From Sulfitobacter sabulilitoris (GTDB taxonomy: Bacteria; Pseudomonadota; Alphaproteobacteria; Rhodobacterales; Rhodobacteraceae): a DNA stretch of 64,000 nucleotides. Where the stretch lies: contig NZ_VANS01000002.1 in NCBI RefSeq assembly GCF_005887615.1, positions 496,001 through 560,000 of the forward strand, written 5' to 3'. The position numbers were made by a program, and so were the translations under genes. Of this stretch, positions 17,667-26,027 are shown in pieces (position 1 is the stretch's first letter; every line of letters begins with the position of its first letter). The notes under the pieces were generated by a model. The model had not been told where the DNA came from. It saw nothing but the letters and a program-made list of their open reading frames with translations, and did no database searches.

Positions 17667-18721
17667 GGCCGGTCTAGATCGACCCAGACGAGGCGATGGC
17701 GGCTGGCCGATTCTGCCACGGCTGCCAACGGATCATCCGTTGGTGGCCAAATCACTCCGCTTTGCAAGACGGTCCAGTCGGTTGATGGCAGGGCATAATC
17801 CACCCGCAGGTTTCCCGGTTGCGGGTCGTCCCAATCCACGGTGTCGCCCGCATCGCCTGTCGCGTCACGGCCGCCTGCACTGACCGGTGCGGGGTCCTGC
17901 AGCCGGGGGTCGCCCAGCAAGCCGACGATTGCGGACTTGCGGCTATCGCCGTCCACGGGGTCGGAATTTGCGTCGCCCAACAAGATGAACCTGTCCCGCG
18001 GCACGATGCCAAAGGCGCCATCCAGATAGGCCAGCCAAAAGGCTGTCTCATCGTGATTGCGTTTGCCGTTGCGGTCTTCGAGGCCATCAAACACCGGCGG
18101 GCTGGCGTGAAAGGTCATCAGGTGAACCCGGCCCAGGCCCGGCACGTCCACAGGTACGATCCAGTGTCCCTTGCTCGACAGGCGCTGAGCCGCCAGCGCG
18201 GTCGCGCTTGGGTATGGGCCCTCATCGGTTTCAGGCAGCAGCGCGCCGGGCAGATCGCGCCACAGCAGGGGGCTGAAATCCTGAACATCCTTTGCGGCGA
18301 TCGGAAAGCGCGACAGGATGGCCATGCCGTTCTGGCCGGAAAACCGGCCATATCCCTGCGCGTCGCCGGGGCCGCCCAACCTTCCGTCACCGTCAAGATC
18401 GAGCCCGCTTTGCCAGCCGCTGTTGGGGCGGATGGCAAAGCTGTAGGGGTAGTCCAGTCCGCGGTCGCGCAGTGCGGTTTGATACGCCCCGAGGGCCGCA
18501 CCGGTCAGATCGTAGTCGAAGCCCTGCAACGCGACGATATCCGCGGCGGCGGTTGTCAGGATCGCGAGCGTTGCGGTGATCTGCGGGTCGTCGCCGCGCA
18601 GGATGTCGCGCAACAACAGGCCGGGGCCGTCACGGCCCAGTTCGGTGTTGTAGGTGGCGATGCGAAGGGGGTCCGCGCTGGCACCCGTTGTGACAAACGC
18701 CAGACAGGCAAGCGCGCTCAG
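17663..18721 (-). CDS. Endonuclease/exonuclease/phosphatase-fold protein, start unclear and active site altered
   Basis: The recognisable protein (about 352 residues) begins with a signal-like ALACLAFVTTGASAD and then PLRIATYNTELGRDG, an EEP-fold opening. Later fold motifs are MTFHASPPVFDG and RFILLGDANSDPVDGDS. Two normally catalytic places differ: the expected LQE is VALQGFDYD, and the final SDH is ASRHRLVWVDL. No ATG, GTG or TTG precedes the signal sequence in frame except an ATG at 18844, 127 bases inside the upstream gene in a stretch with no similarity. I give the CTG at 18721, which overlaps the upstream TGA (CTGA). It may be a decaying gene or use a rare start. Confidence 0.6.
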   Translation of the reverse strand: MSALACLAFVTTGASADPLRIATYNTELGRDGPGLLLRDILRGDDPQITATLAILTTAAADIVALQGFDYDLTGAALGAYQTALRDRGLDYPYSFAIRPNSGWQSGLDLDGDGRLGGPGDAQGYGRFSGQNGMAILSRFPIAAKDVQDFSPLLWRDLPGALLPETDEGPYPSATALAAQRLSSKGHWIVPVDVPGLGRVHLMTFHASPPVFDGLEDRNGKRNHDETAFWLAYLDGAFGIVPRDRFILLGDANSDPVDGDSRKSAIVGLLGDPRLQDPAPVSAGGRDATGDAGDTVDWDDPQPGNLRVDYALPSTDWTVLQSGVIWPPTDDPLAAVAESASRHRLVWVDLDRP

Positions 18722-19557
18722 GCTGTCTGAAACGTACCGTCCTCGGCGTTCGCGTAGGCGCGGCGTCGCTTTTCCTCGATCATTTCGGCGACTTTGTTCA
18801 TCGCGATGCCGCGCATGATCATACTGGCAGGAAGAAAGGCCCATGCGCTAACCGTCCAGATCAAAGTGTGCGGGTTCTCAAGTGAGATCGGGTCTATCAG
18901 ATTGGCCGTGGCCTTGACCACTGCCGGAATGATGAACGGCAGCAGGAAGCCCAGAACGATATTCACCCGCGCGTCCCGCTGCAGTCGGAACAGAACATCG
19001 CCGCCCACCGTCGGGTTGAACAGCGGCAGGTTGACCCAGACGTTGAATGCCCCGTTGCGCGCCGGCCAGTTCAGGCCGCGCACGAGGATCAGGAACGCCG
19101 TCATCGCCACGAGCGATATGAGGTAGGCCAAGCCGGAGGCGGTGCGCACCATGTTGACGACAACCGTGTCGGCATCGGCGGGCAGCATCAGCACCATGAG
19201 ACGCACCGGCGAGAACGGGAAATCTATGCCGTTGCCGATGATCTTGCCCAGCGACGTCAACGCGTTGGACATCAGCGTCGGCTCGCTGGTGCCCTTGGCG
19301 ATGGCCGACAGCAAGAAGACGGTAAAGAACAGCGAGACGAAGCGCAGACGGTTGAACGGCGCGGCATCGCGGAATTCGACGATGCTGGGTGCACGGGACG
19401 AATATTCCACGAAGGTCATGAAGGAAGCCAAAAGCGCCACGAGAACGACAATTTGCGAGGATTCAGCAGCAACGCCCGGCAGCAGGAGCGCCGGAGTGGC
19501 GATCAACAAAGCGACCAACAGGCCGCGCATCGCGGCACCTGACATGCGTGCTAACAC
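18718..19557 (-). CDS. Conserved multi-pass membrane protein of unknown function
   Basis: The 279-residue protein has about six predicted membrane segments, starting with GLLVALLIATPALLLPGVAA. I do not recognise the family. Soluble features include YSSRAPSIVEFRDAAPFNRLRF, a loop NWPARNGAFNVWVNLPLFNPTVGGDVLFRLQRDARVN-like region and a C-terminal charged helix MNKVAEMIEEKRRRAYANAEDG. The GTG at 19557 is one possible start; the ATG at 19545 is another. It is directly followed by the EEP-fold gene, with overlapping ends, which suggests a shared transcript. Confidence 0.7.
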   Translation of the reverse strand: MLARMSGAAMRGLLVALLIATPALLLPGVAAESSQIVVLVALLASFMTFVEYSSRAPSIVEFRDAAPFNRLRFVSLFFTVFLLSAIAKGTSEPTLMSNALTSLGKIIGNGIDFPFSPVRLMVLMLPADADTVVVNMVRTASGLAYLISLVAMTAFLILVRGLNWPARNGAFNVWVNLPLFNPTVGGDVLFRLQRDARVNIVLGFLLPFIIPAVVKATANLIDPISLENPHTLIWTVSAWAFLPASMIMRGIAMNKVAEMIEEKRRRAYANAEDGTFQTA

Positions 19558-19870
19558 TACTCTATCCCTTCAAACTGGCCAGACGCGATGCAGTGCCGCG
19601 CTCTTGTTCCAACTTGATGCCCCGTCAGTGCGGGGTCTGCCTCATTCTTGCCCAATTTGTGCCTTCTTTCGTCACAGTCCTCAAGGCCGTTGCTGCACAA
19701 GACTTAAAGTAAGGGGCATTTTGAAGGTGGGGGTGGTGCGTTCTTGCATCAATTTCAGGGCGATTTTTAGGCGCCGCGCAAGATGTTGTGGGTCACGCTC
19801 AGGCGTCCACTATCTACATGTTTTGCAGGTTAATCAGGCCCGACCGCCATGTGGGGTCGGGCCCGTATCC
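19558..19870. other. 313-base gap with a hairpin after leuD
   Basis: This gap separates the start of the membrane-protein gene from the end of leuD, both on the minus strand. It holds a 9-bp perfect hairpin, GGCCCGACC (19837-19845) with GGTCGGGCC (19855-19863), eight bases after the leuD stop. The hairpin is placed like a terminator for leuD but has no T tract. I see no gene or other clear element in the rest. Confidence 0.5.
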
Positions 19871-20476
19871 TCAGACCCAGGGGCGCGCCTGGCTTGCCTG
19901 GGATTCGAAGCTGTCGATGGATTTGGCTTTTTCGAGCGTCAGCGCGATGTCGTCCAGCCCGTTCATCAGGCAATGCTTCTTGAAGGGGTCCACGTCAAAT
20001 GTGATGACCTCGCCGTCGGATGTGGTGATCGTCTGGGTCTCCAGATCGACGGTCATGCGCGCGTTGGCGCCCTTTTCCGCGTCTTTCATCAGGATATCGA
20101 CCTGCTCTTGCGGCAGGGCGATCGGCAGGATGCCGTTCTTGAAGCAGTTTGAGTAAAAGATATCGGCAAAACTGGGCGCTATGACGCAACTGATGCCGAA
20201 ATCCTTGATCGCCCATGGCGCGTGTTCGCGCGACGATCCGCAGCCAAAGTTATCGCCCGCAACGATGATTTGCGCATCGCGGTAGGCGTCCTTGTTCAGC
20301 ACGAAATCCGGAATTTCCTTGCCGTCGTCATCATAGCGCATCTCGTCGAACAGGTTAACACCGAGGCCCGACCGCTTGATCGTCTTGAGGAACTGCTTGG
20401 GAATGATCATGTCGGTGTCGATGTTGATCATCGGCATGGGGGCCGCGATGCCTGTGAGTTTGTCGAATTTTTCCAT
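19871..20476 (-). CDS. leuD: 3-isopropylmalate dehydratase small subunit
   Basis: LeuD pairs with LeuC to isomerise 2- to 3-isopropylmalate. The 201-residue protein shows [22 protein letters not shown], the swivelling-domain block [38 protein letters not shown]-type (only part quoted here: [15 protein letters not shown]), and [13 protein letters not shown]. Its ATG shares one base with the TAA of leuC, so the subunits are made in a coupled way. Confidence 0.96.
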   Translation of the reverse strand: MEKFDKLTGIAAPMPMINIDTDMIIPKQFLKTIKRSGLGVNLFDEMRYDDDGKEIPDFVLNKDAYRDAQIIVAGDNFGCGSSREHAPWAIKDFGISCVIAPSFADIFYSNCFKNGILPIALPQEQVDILMKDAEKGANARMTVDLETQTITTSDGEVITFDVDPFKKHCLMNGLDDIALTLEKAKSIDSFESQASQARPWV

Positions 20477-21879
20477 TACATCATCTCCCGCACGTCGGTG
20501 AGTTTTCCGGTGATCGCCGCCGCCGCCGCCATCGCGGGCGACATCAGGTGCGTGCGGCCGCCCCGGCCCTGGCGCCCTTCGAAGTTGCGGTTCGATGTGG
20601 CCGCGCAGCGTTCGCCGGGCGACAGCTGGTCAGGGTTCATCGCCAGACACATCGAACACCCGGCCAGACGCCATTCGAATCCCGCGTCCTTGAAGATATC
20701 GGCAAGGCCCTCTTCCTCGGCCTGCGCCCGCACAAGGCCCGAACCGGGCACGATCATCGCACGCAGGCCGTCCTTGATCTTCTTGCCCTTGAGGATCGCG
20801 GCCGCGGCGCGCAGGTCCTCAATCCGGCCATTGGTGCATGACCCGATGAACACCGTGTCGATCTCGACATCCGACAGCTTCATGCCCGCGGTCAGCCCCA
20901 TGTAGTCGAGCGACCGTTTCACGGCATCCACCTTGCCGCCCTTGAAATCCTCGGGCGCGGGAACGGTCGCTGTGATCGGCAGAACGTCCTCGGGCGAGGT
21001 GCCCCATGTGACCACCGGCGCGATGTCCTCGCCCTTGAGGGTGATCACCTTGTCCCAGGGCGCGTCATCGTCGGACTGAAGCGTCTTCCACCAGTCCAGC
21101 GCCGCGTCCCACTGGGCGCCCTTGGGGGCGTGGGGGCGGCCCATGCAGTATTCGAACGTCTTTTCGTCCGGTGCGATCAGGCCGGCGCGCGCGCCGCCCT
21201 CGATCGCCATGTTGCAGACGGTCATGCGCCCTTCCATCGACAGATCGCGGATCGCTTCGCCGCAGTATTCGATGACATAACCGGTGCCGCCGGCGGTGCC
21301 GGTCTCACCGATGACGGACAGGGTGATGTCCTTGGCGGTGACACCGGGCCGCAGTTTGCCGGTGATCTCGACCTTCATGTTCTTGGATTTCTTCTGGATC
21401 AGCGTCTGGGTGGCCAGAACGTGTTCGACTTCGGACGTGCCGATGCCGTGGGCCAGCGCACCGAACGCGCCATGGGTGGCGGTGTGGCTGTCGCCGCAGA
21501 CCACGGTCATGCCCGGCAGGGTCCAGCCCTGTTCGGGGCCGACGATATGCACGATGCCCTGGCGGACGTCGGACACCGGGTAGTAGTGAATCCCGAAATC
21601 CTTGGCGTTCTTGTCCAGCGCATCCACCTGAATGCGCGATTCCTCGTTTTCGATGCCCTTGGCGCGGTCAAGCGTGGTGGGCACGTTGTGGTCCGGCACG
21701 GCGATCGTCTTGTCGGGGGCGCGCACGGTGCGGTTCGTCATGCGCAGCCCTTCAAAGGCCTGGGGGCTCGTCACTTCGTGCACGAGGTGCCGGTCGATAT
21801 ACAGAAGGCAGGTGCCGTCGTCGGCTTCGTGCGCGACATGGGCATCCCAGATTTTATCGTAAAGCGTCTTGGGGGACAT
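20476..21879 (-). CDS. leuC: 3-isopropylmalate dehydratase large subunit
   Basis: This is the 467-residue Fe-S subunit of isopropylmalate isomerase, related to aconitase. The three cluster ligands are visible in [14 protein letters not shown] and in [13 protein letters not shown] (CxxC). Other aconitase blocks are [22 protein letters not shown] and [23 protein letters not shown]. The ATG at 21879 has GGGAG 7 bases before it. A 32-codon open frame precedes it on the same strand (see 21952-22050). Confidence 0.96.
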   Translation of the reverse strand: MSPKTLYDKIWDAHVAHEADDGTCLLYIDRHLVHEVTSPQAFEGLRMTNRTVRAPDKTIAVPDHNVPTTLDRAKGIENEESRIQVDALDKNAKDFGIHYYPVSDVRQGIVHIVGPEQGWTLPGMTVVCGDSHTATHGAFGALAHGIGTSEVEHVLATQTLIQKKSKNMKVEITGKLRPGVTAKDITLSVIGETGTAGGTGYVIEYCGEAIRDLSMEGRMTVCNMAIEGGARAGLIAPDEKTFEYCMGRPHAPKGAQWDAALDWWKTLQSDDDAPWDKVITLKGEDIAPVVTWGTSPEDVLPITATVPAPEDFKGGKVDAVKRSLDYMGLTAGMKLSDVEIDTVFIGSCTNGRIEDLRAAAAILKGKKIKDGLRAMIVPGSGLVRAQAEEEGLADIFKDAGFEWRLAGCSMCLAMNPDQLSPGERCAATSNRNFEGRQGRGGRTHLMSPAMAAAAAITGKLTDVREMM

Positions 21880-21951
21880 GGGTCCACTCCCGTTTTGGTG
21901 ATGGTCTGGATCAGGTGGTCGGGTGACAGAAGGCTGCGCGGATCGCGCGGC

Positions 21952-22050
21952 TTATAGCCGGGCCAGCACCGTGCGCGTGGCACCGAAAAACCGTTCGCGC
22001 AGCCGCGCGCGGTCACCCAGATCGAATACCAGATCAAATACACGTGTCAT
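21952..22050 (-). CDS. Small ORF before leuC (32 residues, uncertain)
   Basis: An ATG-to-TAA frame of 32 codons begins MTRVFDLVFDLGDRARL and ends TRTVLARL. It ends 72 bases before leuC on the same strand. It is arginine and leucine rich, but leucines are scattered rather than in a run, so a classic leucine-attenuator leader is not evident. The ribosome site is weak. Codon third positions are mixed. It could be a chance frame; the only points in its favour are position and orientation. Confidence 0.25.
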   Translation of the reverse strand: MTRVFDLVFDLGDRARLRERFFGATRTVLARL

Positions 22051-22147
22051 GCCGCATCAGATACAGCGCAATAGCCTGTCCTGCAAGGGCTGGTGGGTTG
22101 CGCGCCGCAACTGGTTCGTGCAACGATTCCGGGCAAAAGGACAGTGC

Positions 22148-23518
22148 ATGAACCCGGACCTTGAACCCTACGTCGAGTTTTCGGAATCGCTTCAGGCGAT
22201 GATCAACGGGGCTTTGACCTTCGTGCAAAGTGTGCTCAGCCCCGGATGGCGGCAGAACCAGATCCTGATCCTGATCGGCCTGGCGCTGGTGTCGTGGCTC
22301 CTGCACCGGGTGTCCGGCCAGATGTTGCAGGAGTACGTGCGCAAGCGCGAAGGCTGGTCCAAGTGGCAGCTGCGCGTGGTGGTGCAGGTCAAGCGGCGGC
22401 TGGGTCTGATCTGGTTCGCGGCACTGGCCTATGCCGTCTATCTGGTGATGCAGAACATCACCTGGCCATCGCGCAGTTACATCATCGGTCTCGCCGCGAC
22501 GCTGGCGGCGGTCTGGGTGGGCATCGCCTATGCCGCGCGACTGGTGCGAAATCGCCCGCTGCGGCGGTTGGTCATGTATGCACTGTGGGTCTATGCAACA
22601 CTCTACCTGCTGAATGTCGCGGACGAGGCGGCGGCCTTCCTCGACGATGTCGCGCTCGAGGTCGGCGATTTCCGCCTGTCGCTGCTGACGATCATCACGG
22701 CGATCGTGGTCATCGGGATCCTGTTCACGATGGCGCGCATCGTCAGCACGACGACCGCCTCCAGCATCCGCAAGAACGAGGACATCAGCCCCTCGATGCA
22801 GGTGCTGGCGGTCAAGGGCGTGCAGATCGTGCTGTATGGCATTGCCTTCTTCATGGGGGTCAAGGCGGTGGGGATCGACCTCACCGGGCTTGCCGTTTTG
22901 TCGGGCGCCATCGGTGTCGGCCTTGGTTTCGGTCTGCAAAAGGTCGTGTCGAACCTCGTGTCGGGGGTCATCATCCTGCTCGACAAGTCGATCAAGCCGG
23001 GGGACGTGATCTCGTTGGGCGAGACGTTCGGCTGGATCAATTCGCTGGGCGCGCGATATGTGTCGGTGGTCACCCGCGACGGCAAGGAATACCTGATCCC
23101 GAACGAAGACCTGATCACCGGTCAGGTGGTGAACTGGTCGCATTCCAACGATTTCGTGCGGTTGGACATCTATTTCGGCACGGCATACGGCGACGACCCG
23201 CATCTTGTTCGCAAAATCGCCATCGACGCGGCAGCCAAGGTGGACAGGGTGCTGGCGCACCCAAAGCTGCCGGTGTGCCATATCGTTGGTTTCGGCGACA
23301 GCAGCGTTGACTATATCCTGCGCTTCTGGATCCGCGACCCCACTGGCGGGCTGACCAACATTCGCGGCAACGTGTACCTCGCGCTCTGGGATGCGTTCAA
23401 GGAACACGACATATCCATTCCCTTCCCGCAACGCGAAGTGCGCATGCTGGGCGACGCGGGCGGACCCGTGCAGGACGATCGTCAATCGGTCCGGCTTTCG
23501 GCGCCTGCGGCCGATTGA
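22148..23518 (+). CDS. MscS family mechanosensitive ion channel protein
   Basis: The 456-residue inner-membrane protein has about five or six membrane helices. The last is the pore-lining TM3 (LTGLAVLSGAIGVGLGFGLQKVVSNLVSGVIIL), rich in Gly and Ala as in MscS, followed by the beta domain IKPGDVISLGETFGWINSLGARYVSVVTRDGKEYLIPNE and a cytoplasmic cage domain. The N-terminus is longer than E. coli MscS and resembles the larger MscS relatives. The ATG at 22148 is the first in frame with similarity; upstream frame residues are non-conserved. It is divergent from leuC. Confidence 0.92.
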   Translation: MNPDLEPYVEFSESLQAMINGALTFVQSVLSPGWRQNQILILIGLALVSWLLHRVSGQMLQEYVRKREGWSKWQLRVVVQVKRRLGLIWFAALAYAVYLVMQNITWPSRSYIIGLAATLAAVWVGIAYAARLVRNRPLRRLVMYALWVYATLYLLNVADEAAAFLDDVALEVGDFRLSLLTIITAIVVIGILFTMARIVSTTTASSIRKNEDISPSMQVLAVKGVQIVLYGIAFFMGVKAVGIDLTGLAVLSGAIGVGLGFGLQKVVSNLVSGVIILLDKSIKPGDVISLGETFGWINSLGARYVSVVTRDGKEYLIPNEDLITGQVVNWSHSNDFVRLDIYFGTAYGDDPHLVRKIAIDAAAKVDRVLAHPKLPVCHIVGFGDSSVDYILRFWIRDPTGGLTNIRGNVYLALWDAFKEHDISIPFPQREVRMLGDAGGPVQDDRQSVRLSAPAAD

Positions 23519-23588
23519 CAAGCCCCGCTTGCCGTCGTTCGTGCGAGCCCTACCTTCGCACCGCACAGTCGTGGCAGGGAACCAGTTG

Positions 23589-24377
23589 ATGACGTTGGAA
23601 AAAGAAGCCGGGTCAGTGGCGTCCGGGGCAGGCACATACGCCGCGCAGGATGTTGTTCTTGTGCTGGGCAGCGGCCCGAATGTCACCCAAAGCGCCCGAT
23701 GGCCGCGCGCGTGGTTCGACCGTATCGTCGCGATCAACAACGCGTGGCGTGTGCGCCCCGACTGGGACGATCTGGTCTTTCCCGAGGATTTTCCCGACGA
23801 CCGTCTGCCGCATGAGACGCTGCCGCACCAGCGCCTGATCGACGCGCGGTCCTTTGTTCCGGCGCAGAACGCCTATGGCGGCTTTGTATATGCGGGTGGC
23901 ACGATGGCCTATACGGCGGCCTACTGGGCGTTGCATGCCCTGCGGCCGCGGGTGATGGCATTTCTGGGATGCGACATGGTGTATCCCGCGACGGGACAGA
24001 CGCATTTTTACGGGACCGGCACGGCCGATCCCCTGCGCCAGGAAATCACCCTGCGCGATCTGGGCGCGAAATCCGCCCGGCTGGCGTTGATCGCGGCCGG
24101 GCAGGGCTGCGCCTGCGTGAACCTGTCGCGCGGTGAAAGCCGCCTGGTGTTCGACCGCGCCGCCCCACAGGACCTGCGGCACCCCCTCAAGGCGCGCGTC
24201 AGCGATGCGACCCGTTCGATCCTCGAGGAGGAAGCGGCGCTTGGATATGTCGTGCCGTCAGGGCGCTATTGGGAACACGAGGGCCAATTCGATGTCTCGG
24301 CGATCGACCGGATCGACGCGCAATGGCGCCGCGCGTTCGAGGATCTTTCCGCAAAGCGACGTCGTCCGGCAGCCTGA
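23589..24377 (+). CDS. Conserved protein of unknown function, possible Rossmann-type (DUF115-like) fold
   Basis: The 262-residue soluble protein starts, after about 20 variable residues, with VVLVLGSGPNVTQSARWPR and IVAINNAWRVRPDWDDLVFPEDFP. This resembles proteins that place a GSGPS loop near the N-terminus (DUF115-like, acting on sugar or pterin nucleotides). Also conserved-looking are GGTMAYTAAYWALHAL, VMAFLGCDMVYP, and THFYGTGTADPLRQEITLRDLGAKSARLALIA. No catalytic residue can be assigned. The ATG at 23589 was chosen because earlier frame residues overlap mscS. It stands between mscS and rsfS with its own short gaps. Confidence 0.65.
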   Translation: MTLEKEAGSVASGAGTYAAQDVVLVLGSGPNVTQSARWPRAWFDRIVAINNAWRVRPDWDDLVFPEDFPDDRLPHETLPHQRLIDARSFVPAQNAYGGFVYAGGTMAYTAAYWALHALRPRVMAFLGCDMVYPATGQTHFYGTGTADPLRQEITLRDLGAKSARLALIAAGQGCACVNLSRGESRLVFDRAAPQDLRHPLKARVSDATRSILEEEAALGYVVPSGRYWEHEGQFDVSAIDRIDAQWRRAFEDLSAKRRRPAA

Positions 24378-24451
24378 TTGCGCTGGACGGCGGTTGATGA
24401 CGCCCGTATGTGACGCTGCGCGCCAGAAGCGGCGTGACGGGCGGCGTGTCA

Positions 24452-24480
24452 TTGAAAAACCGGCCCTGTCTTGCTATTAT
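24452..24480 (+). promoter_or_regulatory. Sigma-70-type promoter before rsfS
   Basis: TTGAAA (24452-24457) and TATTAT (24475-24480) are separated by exactly 17 bases, a good housekeeping promoter. It would start transcription near 24487, giving about 100 bases of leader before rsfS that includes the small ORF at 24530. Confidence 0.6.
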
Positions 24481-24529
24481 TTGGTATGCCCCAGCGCCGG
24501 GGGTCCGGCGGCGCGCAATTAGGAGGACA

Positions 24530-24586
24530 ATGTCCTGTCATTCCATGCTGACGCGGGTCAATCCGCGGACAAAGGTCCGGCGCTGA
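24530..24586 (+). CDS. Candidate 18-residue leader ORF coupled to rsfS
   Basis: A perfect AGGAGG (24521-24526) precedes ATG by three bases. The frame encodes MSCHSMLTRVNPRTKVRR and stops at TGA (24584-24586), whose final A is the first base of the rsfS ATG (TGATG). This is the layout of a translationally coupled leader peptide. rsfS itself has only a weaker AAAGG site inside the leader. There is no homology evidence, so this rests on signal placement. Confidence 0.4.
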   Translation: MSCHSMLTRVNPRTKVRR

Positions 24587-24954
24587 TGGCGACCGTACCC
24601 GACACTGCCACAAGCGATGCGCTGCTGGCGACGATTCTCAAATCACTTACCGACGACAAGGCCGAAGACATCGTGCAGATCGATCTGCGCGGCAAGACGG
24701 CGATCGGCGACTACATGGTCATCTGTTCGGGGCGGTCCACCCGGCAGGTGTCGGCGATTTCCGAGAAGCTGGCGCAGACCATCAAGGACGAATATGGCCG
24801 CACGTCCAAGATCGAGGGCAAGGATACCGGCGACTGGGTTCTGATCGATACCGGCGACGTGATCGTGCATGTCTTTCGTCCCGAGGTCCGTGAATTCTAT
24901 CAACTTGAAAAGATGTGGCAGCCCGTCGGCGGCCCCGGCGTCGCGGCAAGCTGA
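24586..24954 (+). CDS. rsfS: Ribosome silencing factor RsfS
   Basis: RsfS binds ribosomal protein uL14 and blocks joining of the subunits when nutrients run low. The 122-residue protein has the family core DDKAEDIVQIDLRGKTAIGDYMVICSGRSTRQVSAI and the end GDWVLIDTGDVIVHVFRPEVREFYQLEKMW. It is followed after 26 bases by rlmH, the common order in bacteria. Confidence 0.95.
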   Translation: MATVPDTATSDALLATILKSLTDDKAEDIVQIDLRGKTAIGDYMVICSGRSTRQVSAISEKLAQTIKDEYGRTSKIEGKDTGDWVLIDTGDVIVHVFRPEVREFYQLEKMWQPVGGPGVAAS

Positions 24955-24980
24955 CACATAGGTCCGGGTAAGGGCATCCC

Positions 24981-25451
24981 ATGCGTGTGCATATCTGCGC
25001 GGTGGGGCGTTTGCGCGCCGGACCGGAAAAGATCCTCATCGATGATTACCTGACCCGGTTCGACCGGACGGGACGGGCGCTGGGCCTTGGGCCTGCGCGC
25101 GTGGTCGAGATCGAGGACCGTCGCGGGGGCGGCATGGAGGCCGAGGCGCAGCTTTTGCGCCGCGCCGTGCCGCAAGGTGCCCTGATCTGTGTTCTGGATG
25201 AACGCGGCAAGGTCGAGCCGTCGCCGGATTTCGCCGCGCGGCTGGGCGACTGGCGCGATGCCGGGCGTGGTGACCTGGCGCTAATCATCGGGGGCGCCGA
25301 CGGCATCGCGCCAGAGCTGCGCGCCGAGGCGGATCATGCGCTGTCCTTTGGCAAGATGGTCTGGCCGCACATGCTGGTGCGGGTGATGTTGGCCGAACAA
25401 TTGTACCGCGCCGCATCGATCCTTGCCGGATCGCCCTATCACAGGGTGTGA
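24981..25451 (+). CDS. rlmH: 23S rRNA (pseudouridine1915-N3)-methyltransferase RlmH
   Basis: RlmH methylates pseudouridine 1915 in helix 69 of 23S rRNA. The 156-residue SPOUT-class protein shows [23 protein letters not shown], the knot region [46 protein letters not shown] and the very conserved C-terminal end GSPYHRV (HR usually near the end). It forms an operon with rsfS. Confidence 0.96.
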   Translation: MRVHICAVGRLRAGPEKILIDDYLTRFDRTGRALGLGPARVVEIEDRRGGGMEAEAQLLRRAVPQGALICVLDERGKVEPSPDFAARLGDWRDAGRGDLALIIGGADGIAPELRAEADHALSFGKMVWPHMLVRVMLAEQLYRAASILAGSPYHRV

Positions 25452-25467
25452 CGGCCGGGGCCGGGCC

Positions 25468-25824
25468 CTATTTCAACGTCACTACCGTGGTGTCGCTGTT
25501 CCAGCCGTTGGGATAATCGCGCGCCTGCACCTGGACCTGCGCGGCATCCGCGGGCACGGTCACGCCCGACAGCGACCGGGTAAAGGGTTGCTCGTCGGTA
25601 TGCGGATGCGCCAGCGGACGCATCGCCAGTTCCTTGCCGTTCATGTCCAGAACGCGCCAGCCGTCGGCGTAGTGGTCCCATCCGCTGTCGGGGTGGCGGA
25701 TCGTCACGTCAAAGCGCCATGTGCCGCCCGATCGGGTTGCAGCGACGTTTTCGATGACGGGCGGTTCCGCGAAGGCGGTCACAGGCAGGATGCAAAGGCC
25801 GATGGCAAAGGCGATAGGTCGCAT
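25468..25824 (-). CDS. Small secreted protein of unknown function
   Basis: The 118-residue protein has a clear signal peptide (MRPIAFAIGLCILPVTAFAEPP, cleavage after AFA). The mature part looks like a compact beta fold, with WRFDVTIRHPDSGWDHYADGWRVLD and PFTRSLSGVTVPADAAQVQVQARDYPNGWNSD. No enzyme motif or cysteine in the mature chain. It is convergent with rlmH, 16 bases apart. I do not recognise a named family. Confidence 0.7.
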   Translation of the reverse strand: MRPIAFAIGLCILPVTAFAEPPVIENVAATRSGGTWRFDVTIRHPDSGWDHYADGWRVLDMNGKELAMRPLAHPHTDEQPFTRSLSGVTVPADAAQVQVQARDYPNGWNSDTTVVTLK

Positions 25825-25991
25825 GAGTATTCAAACAATCGATCAAGGGGACGTGGTGACGCCTACTTAAGGGGTCGGTGCGATAATGCGAGCGTTTTCG
25901 GCGACCGATCGCGCAAGTTCGCGTGAGCGGCGCTGCGCCCCAGGCCGTGCGCACCAAAGCGCAGCGCGTTTGATCTTGCTAAAAAGGGAAA

Positions 25992-26012
25992 TTGGTAATA
26001 TTAATTTACCAA
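25992..26012. promoter_or_regulatory. Inverted repeat at the glc operon start, probable operator
   Basis: TTGGTAA and TTACCAA are perfect arms separated by seven bases (tattaat), ending 15 bases before the glcD ATG. TTGGT...ACCAA is the core half-site pair recognised by many GntR/FadR-type regulators of lactate, pyruvate and glycolate genes; the spacing here (11 bases between the TTGGT and ACCAA cores) is larger than the usual one. No regulator gene is adjacent. Confidence 0.5.
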
Positions 26013-26027
26013 ACGGAGGGTGACACC

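Noticed and set aside
21880-22147. Leucine attenuator before leuC
   Set aside because: No run of leucine codons and no terminator/antiterminator pair with a T tract was found.
22034-23740. A 568-codon minus-strand frame across mscS
   Set aside because: Antisense to a convincing MscS channel gene; the translation is rich in His, Arg and Asp with no domain, typical of a shadow frame.
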